A stretch of 64,000 nt of DNA from Paenibacillus mendelii (GTDB lineage Bacteria > Bacillota > Bacilli > Paenibacillales > Paenibacillaceae). Under the pieces are notes generated by a model. The model saw only the letters and a list, made by a program, of their open reading frames with translations, was not told the DNA's origin and ran no database searches. Below are positions 60,416 through 64,000 of this stretch, in pieces. Within the stretch, counting starts at the first letter, position 1. The number at the start of each line of letters is the position of its first letter. The stretch covers positions 1 to 64,000 of the forward strand of contig NZ_JANHOF010000012.1 of NCBI RefSeq assembly GCF_024498075.1, in the 5' to 3' direction. Made by a program: the position numbers and the translations under genes.

Positions 60416-61036
60416 CTAGAAGCCGCTGCGCAAATAGCTGAACATAGTGTCTAAATAGTGATCGAACGTAACAGTGACAGCGCCTTGGGGGTTAGCGGCT
60501 GATTGGTCGGGAAGGCGAACGTTAAGGCTGCCGTCAAGCAATGGCAGTACGGCTCCGTAAACAGCGCCCGTGAGCAGGTGGGTGTACCCCTCGGGATAAC
60601 GTCCGCGGGATAGTTCATTTAACAGCTCCTGAGCGGATAGCTGCAAACCGTGAAGCGCGCTGAGGATGTAAGGCTCAAGCGAAGGGTGCTGCTTCGAAAG
60701 AGAGACGAGCTTGCGCAATTTCTGAAAATGCTCTGTCGTAAGCTGCATTTTCATCAATTGGTATAGGCAGTCGAGCGGGGAAGTGTCCTCGTTCAAGCCT
60801 TCGATCCAACTTTTGACTTCATCCGCTCCTTTAAAGATGACAGCCGCAGTCGCCACCGCTTCCTCCTTGCAGGAAAAGTGGTTCGCGAACGTTCTTCGGG
60901 AGTAACCGGCCCGCCGAACGACATCTTCGACGACGAAGCCGTCCAGTCCCTGTTCCAGAGCAAGAGCGAACGCTGCATCGGCAAGCGCATTCGCGGTTGC
61001 TTCCCTTTTGATATGGCGCAGGCTTTGTTTGTTCAT
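60416..61036 (-). CDS. TetR/AcrR-family repressor
   Basis: A 206-aa protein with an N-terminal HTH (residues 12-58, including DVVRRAGYSRRTFANHFSCK) and a C-terminal ligand-binding part with no close match known to me. It is the first gene of an operon with the MMPL exporter, so it probably represses its own promoter and the exporter until a ligand binds. A 17-bp palindrome at 61111-61127 is the likely operator. The SD is weak. Confidence 0.88.
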   Translation of the reverse strand: MNKQSLRHIKREATANALADAAFALALEQGLDGFVVEDVVRRAGYSRRTFANHFSCKEEAVATAAVIFKGADEVKSWIEGLNEDTSPLDCLYQLMKMQLTTEHFQKLRKLVSLSKQHPSLEPYILSALHGLQLSAQELLNELSRGRYPEGYTHLLTGAVYGAVLPLLDGSLNVRLPDQSAANPQGAVTVTFDHYLDTMFSYLRSGF

Positions 61037-61110
61037 TATGAGTCGCCTAAGCGTACACCTCTTTTCAAGTGGAATGGGTTTTTCCCTACCTATATATGCA
61101 TATTTATATT

Positions 61111-61127
61111 ATTGCCCATTGGGCAAT
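61111..61127. promoter_or_regulatory. Probable TetR operator upstream of the tetR-MMPL operon
   Basis: ATTGCCCATTGGGCAAT: perfect 8-bp half-sites around one central base. A further half-site CAATGGGCA lies at 61134-61142. It is 75 bp upstream of tetR, in the divergent region shared with the Crp/Fnr-type gene. Confidence 0.68.
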
Positions 61128-61370
61128 CATGCACAATGGGCAGGTTGTTACGGATTTGTGGCGGGAGCAAAGAAGTCGTAAAGGCGCTATTCAACAAGTC
61201 GGTATATTAAACGTGCTGGAACGGTCCTTTTTTTATGCGGAACAAATGTGTGACTCCAAGCCAATTATTTTTCATTACTCTTCATATATTTATATTAATG
61301 TTATACTTAAAAATAGATGTACGGCTTGAATATCCATTGTTCGTATTACGCTTAGGAGGAAACTCTGAAG

Positions 61371-62060
61371 ATGAACCCACAGTTATTACGAGATTTCCCG
61401 TTCTTCGAGCATCTTGATGATGAACATCTGGCTGATATTTCGAAATTATGCAGCAAGCGCAATTATATAAAAGGCGAGTCCATCTTTTTTGAAGGCGAAG
61501 AAGGAGATGAACTCTATCTGGTTATATCTGGCGTTATTCAAATCTATCAAGATAACCACTCCAGGGATGTGATCTTCTCTATTTTTAGAGAAGGCGATTT
61601 CTTCGGTGAGATGGCTTTGCTGCAAAATGAACGAGTACGCTCTGCTTCTGCAAGGACAATCGAGAAGTCCACCTTATGCATTTTGAAAAAACGCGATTTC
61701 ATTCCCTTATTAAAAAGCAAGCCTGAAATACTGATCGGCATTTTGGAAACAACCTTAGATCGTCTGCGTGATGCCAATAAATTAATAACGGACTTGACCA
61801 TTCTCGACGTGCGCACACGCATTATTCGCATGTTGCTGCGACTGGCAGAACAACATGGAGTGCCGTCTGCTGAAGGTGTTTTAATCAATTTGAAACTAAC
61901 ACATCAGCACTTGGCAGATATGACGGGAACGGCGCGCGAGACAGTGACAAAATCATTGATCGAATTACAAAACGAGCAGTTGATACGCATTGATCAGAAG
62001 AAAATAATCGTGTGTAACACGGATACACTTAGAAATATACTCGACGCAATTAGACCATAA
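61371..62060 (+). CDS. Crp/Fnr-family transcription regulator
   Basis: A 229-aa protein. The cyclic-nucleotide-binding fold covers residues 8-120 (FFEGEEGDELYLVISGVIQI and REGDFFGEMALLQNE). The C-terminal winged HTH (about 150-220) has the recognition helix in LADMTGTARETVTKSLIELQ. There is no N-terminal cysteine cluster, so it is not an Fe-S Fnr. TAGGAGG precedes the ATG. It is divergent from the TetR-MMPL operon. A decayed second copy lies at 48094. The gene ends 23 bp before tmRNA copy 5. Confidence 0.88.
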   Translation: MNPQLLRDFPFFEHLDDEHLADISKLCSKRNYIKGESIFFEGEEGDELYLVISGVIQIYQDNHSRDVIFSIFREGDFFGEMALLQNERVRSASARTIEKSTLCILKKRDFIPLLKSKPEILIGILETTLDRLRDANKLITDLTILDVRTRIIRMLLRLAEQHGVPSAEGVLINLKLTHQHLADMTGTARETVTKSLIELQNEQLIRIDQKKIIVCNTDTLRNILDAIRP

Positions 62061-62083
62061 TGCCGGTAAACCTGCACAGCTAA

Positions 62084-62098
62084 GGTTCGCCTCCACCA
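62084..62098 (+). repeat. tmRNA 3' segment, copy 5 (short core), likely right end of the island
   Basis: GGTTCGCCTCCACCA followed by ATAT, as after ssrA (AATATG). The preceding TGCACAGC is also found before copy 4. No further copies occur downstream in the window. Confidence 0.65.
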
Positions 62099-62108
62099 AT
62101 ATCATGAG

Positions 62109-62136
62109 AAAAGCGACCATGTTAGGTCGCTTTTTG
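62109..62136 (+). terminator. Terminator after the Crp/Fnr gene and tmRNA copy 5
   Basis: An 8-bp stem (AAGCGACC with GGTCGCTT), loop ATGTTA, then T residues. Confidence 0.85.
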
Positions 62137-62288
62137 CGTTTTCGATTCAATGCGGGTAGTAAAACCGCAACGGTGTGGTTGCTGGGATTTTGAGGACTCT
62201 GTCGATGGAAGAAATATGAAAATTGCCTAGTATCTAAAACTAATCTATAATAGTAGGCTAATTAATATACGCGGCTTAGGAGGAAACA

Positions 62289-63542
62289 ATGGGATTTATT
62301 AAAGATCAACTAGACGGATATGGCATGAGTGAACAAACCATTGGTTATCTTTCGAATATAATTATGGTTGTATGGATAGCTGTGGTGTGCATACTGGCAA
62401 ATTTCATAACCAAAAAAATCGTGCTGAAGACGATTATTCATATCGTTCATAACAACCGGTATACGTGGGACAATATCATTGTGGAGAAAAAAGTGTTCCA
62501 CAAGCTGTCTCATCTCGTACCAGCGATCATTATCTACTATTCTGCGTCCATCTTTCCGGCATATCAAACCTTGATTGAAAAAGCCGCATTAACTTATTTG
62601 ATTATCGTGACCATCACGGCGCTTAATGCGTTGTTCAACGCTTTCGAGGCTATTTATCGCTCGTTTGAGGTCTCTAAGATCAGGCCGATCAAGGGATACA
62701 TTCAGGTTGCCAAGATCGTTCTATTTATCATCGGCGGCATTGTGGTGATCTCGAATCTCATCGGTCAGAACCCGTTGATTATTCTCAGCGGACTAGGTGC
62801 ATTGTCGGCCGTTCTGATGCTCGTGTTTAAGGATTCAATCCTGGGCCTGGTGGCAGGTGTTCAATTATCTTCAAATGATATGGTGCACGTAGGCGACTGG
62901 ATTGAAATGCCCAAATATAATGCCGACGGTGACGTGATCGACATTACATTGAATACGGTAAAGGTCATGAATTTCGATAAAACGATCACCATGATTCCCA
63001 GCTATGCCCTCATTTCAGATTCGTTTAAAAATTGGAGAGGGATGCAAGCATCCGGCGGCAGAAGGATTAAGCGAAGCGTCTATATAGATACGAACAGCAT
63101 CTCTTTTTGTACGGAGAAAATGATTGAGGAATTTCAGAAGATTCACTACCTTACCGAATATATCACGACAAGAGTAGATGAAATCAACGCGTACAACATG
63201 GAACGTCAAATTAATACGGAAATCAAAGTGAATGGGAGACAACTTACGAACATTGGCGTATTCAGAATGTATATCCATCAATATCTCAGGAATCATCCGA
63301 AAATTCATAAGGATATGACGCTGATTGTAAGGCAGTTAGCGCCGGGAGATAACGGGCTGCCCTTGGAAATCTACGCTTTCAGCAATGATACCAACTGGGG
63401 GGTATATGAATCGATCCAGGCGGACATCTTTGATCACATTTTTGCAGTAGCGCCGACATTTGGACTTCGTGCCTTCCAAAATCCAACGGGCCATGATATT
63501 ACCCGTTTAAAAGAAAGCACTGAATATGTGCCGGAATATTGA
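62289..63542 (+). CDS. MscS-family mechanosensitive ion channel, YbdG-like
   Basis: A 417-aa membrane protein with four to five hydrophobic segments in the first 200 residues. The MscS pore-like region is GLGALSAVLMLVFKDSILGL (about 174-193), followed by the beta domain with VHVGDWIEMPKYNADGDVID and a soluble C-terminal domain. The size and C-terminal extension resemble E. coli YbdG more than MscS. It should release solutes on hypo-osmotic shock. TAGGAGG precedes the ATG. It lies just outside the last tmRNA copy. Confidence 0.87.
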   Translation: MGFIKDQLDGYGMSEQTIGYLSNIIMVVWIAVVCILANFITKKIVLKTIIHIVHNNRYTWDNIIVEKKVFHKLSHLVPAIIIYYSASIFPAYQTLIEKAALTYLIIVTITALNALFNAFEAIYRSFEVSKIRPIKGYIQVAKIVLFIIGGIVVISNLIGQNPLIILSGLGALSAVLMLVFKDSILGLVAGVQLSSNDMVHVGDWIEMPKYNADGDVIDITLNTVKVMNFDKTITMIPSYALISDSFKNWRGMQASGGRRIKRSVYIDTNSISFCTEKMIEEFQKIHYLTEYITTRVDEINAYNMERQINTEIKVNGRQLTNIGVFRMYIHQYLRNHPKIHKDMTLIVRQLAPGDNGLPLEIYAFSNDTNWGVYESIQADIFDHIFAVAPTFGLRAFQNPTGHDITRLKESTEYVPEY

Positions 63543-63612
63543 GGTCAACTAAACACGGATATCGGATACGAGCGTCAGCGCCCGGCTCTGGCATGCAGGC
63601 ATAAAACGAAAA

Positions 63613-63648
63613 CAATGGCGGTACAGAGCGAATCTCTGTACCGCCATT
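63613..63648 (-). terminator. Terminator between the MscS-type gene and the solute-binding protein gene
   Basis: A perfect 15-bp stem (AATGGCGGTACAGAG with CTCTGTACCGCCATT), loop CGAAT. The minus side has the better T-rich tail, and it may serve both convergent genes. Confidence 0.82.
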
Positions 63649-63666
63649 CATTCTATATAATAGTGA

Positions 63667-64000
63667 TTATTTCTGAGATACGGACTGGAACCATTCATTG
63701 ACTTCCTTCGTTACTTGTTCACCGCCGTTTTTCTTCCAGCTGGCAACGAATTCGTCGAAGGTGTCCACAGGCAATTTGCCATAAATGATTTTATTGAAGG
63801 TTTCCAGCTCAGATTGACGCAGCAGGTTCCACTTCTCAATCATGGTAGGCGTTGCAGCGCCTGTGAAGTAGTTTTGCTTGCGAATGTCGATTTGGGACAT
63901 GACGACCTTCGCGGCATACCAGTTCTCAGGTTTGCGGAATTGCGCCTGCTGCTTCTCGTAAGGAGTTACCGCTTTTTCTCCGTTCGCCAGCTTGACCAGT
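63667..64000 (-). CDS. Extracellular solute-binding protein, 3' part (runs off the window)
   Basis: The last 110 codons of a gene that begins beyond base 64000. The frame stays open to the window edge (PYEKQQAQFRKPENWYAAKV precedes the internal Met at 63900). The sequence TMIEKWNLLRQSELETFNKI and the C-terminal VTKEVNEWFQSVSQK are typical of the lipoprotein sugar-binding components (LipO-like) abundant in Paenibacillus. The signal peptide, lipobox and ligand region are not visible here. Confidence 0.75.
   Translation of the reverse strand, partial: LVKLANGEKAVTPYEKQQAQFRKPENWYAAKVVMSQIDIRKQNYFTGAATPTMIEKWNLLRQSELETFNKIIYGKLPVDTFDEFVASWKKNGGEQVTKEVNEWFQSVSQK

Overview
The window reads as a chromosomal segment of a low-to-mid GC Gram-positive spore former of the Bacillales, most likely Paenibacillus or a close relative. 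This rests on the gene order hprK-lgt-ppaX-yvoF-his and rapZ-yvcK-whiA-HPr, the CggR-controlled glycolytic operon, a Sda-type sporulation checkpoint domain, S-layer homology proteins, and a tmRNA whose tag reads GKQQTNYALAA. No species call is possible from the sequence alone.

Layout. 1-825: the 3' end of a 23S rRNA gene followed directly by six tRNAs (Met, Val, Asp, Phe, Tyr, Lys) and a terminator, with no 5S gene between. 944-6500: a TagO/WecA-like phosphosugar transferase, a CdaR/PucR-type regulator, an orphan MsmX/UgpC-type sugar ABC ATPase, and an ECF sigma factor/DUF4179 anti-sigma pair behind a textbook ECF promoter. 6638-11250: hprK, lgt, ppaX, a YvoF-like acetyltransferase and an extra membrane acyltransferase. 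11396-17620: the histidine operon hisZGDBHF-hisIE, which lacks hisA. 17904-27350: prs, a TPR/HTH protein, trxB, glk, rapZ, yvcK, whiA, an HPr-like protein that keeps both His15 and Ser46, and a secreted SIMPL protein. 27450-28815: Sda-domain protein, CtsR-controlled clpP and tRNA-Arg on the minus strand. 29042-36340: cggR-gapA-pgk-tpiA-gpmI-eno. 36596-43231: a TIM-barrel isomerase, mgsA, secG, an RNase R with an approximately 310-residue Gly/Arg-rich tail, smpB and ssrA. The housekeeping half therefore links carbon regulation (HprK, HPr, CggR, MgsA), redox and wall metabolism, and trans-translation (RNase R, SmpB, tmRNA).

From 43232 to about 62100 lies an accessory, visibly AT-richer island built on the 3' end of ssrA. 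Partial copies of the tmRNA 3' end recur at about 47212, 56800, 57761 and 62084. Each is followed by a terminator-like hairpin, and the copies at 43.2, 47.3, 56.9 and 57.8 kb also carry a decayed reading frame on the minus strand that resembles the same recombinase C-terminus. I read this as several rounds of integration at one attachment site, leaving stacked cargo modules. They are: (1) a TOTE-type primase-helicase, a DUF6155-like protein and gene fragments; (2) a collagen-like protein, a decayed crp copy, and two large SLH-domain surface proteins, the second split by a frameshift; (3) an 85-aa protein coupled to a retropepsin-like protein; (4) a TetR/MMPL exporter operon and an intact Crp/Fnr regulator. 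After the last copy come an MscS-type channel and the 3' part of an extracellular solute-binding protein that runs off the window.

All calls come from reading the sequence. No database search was run.
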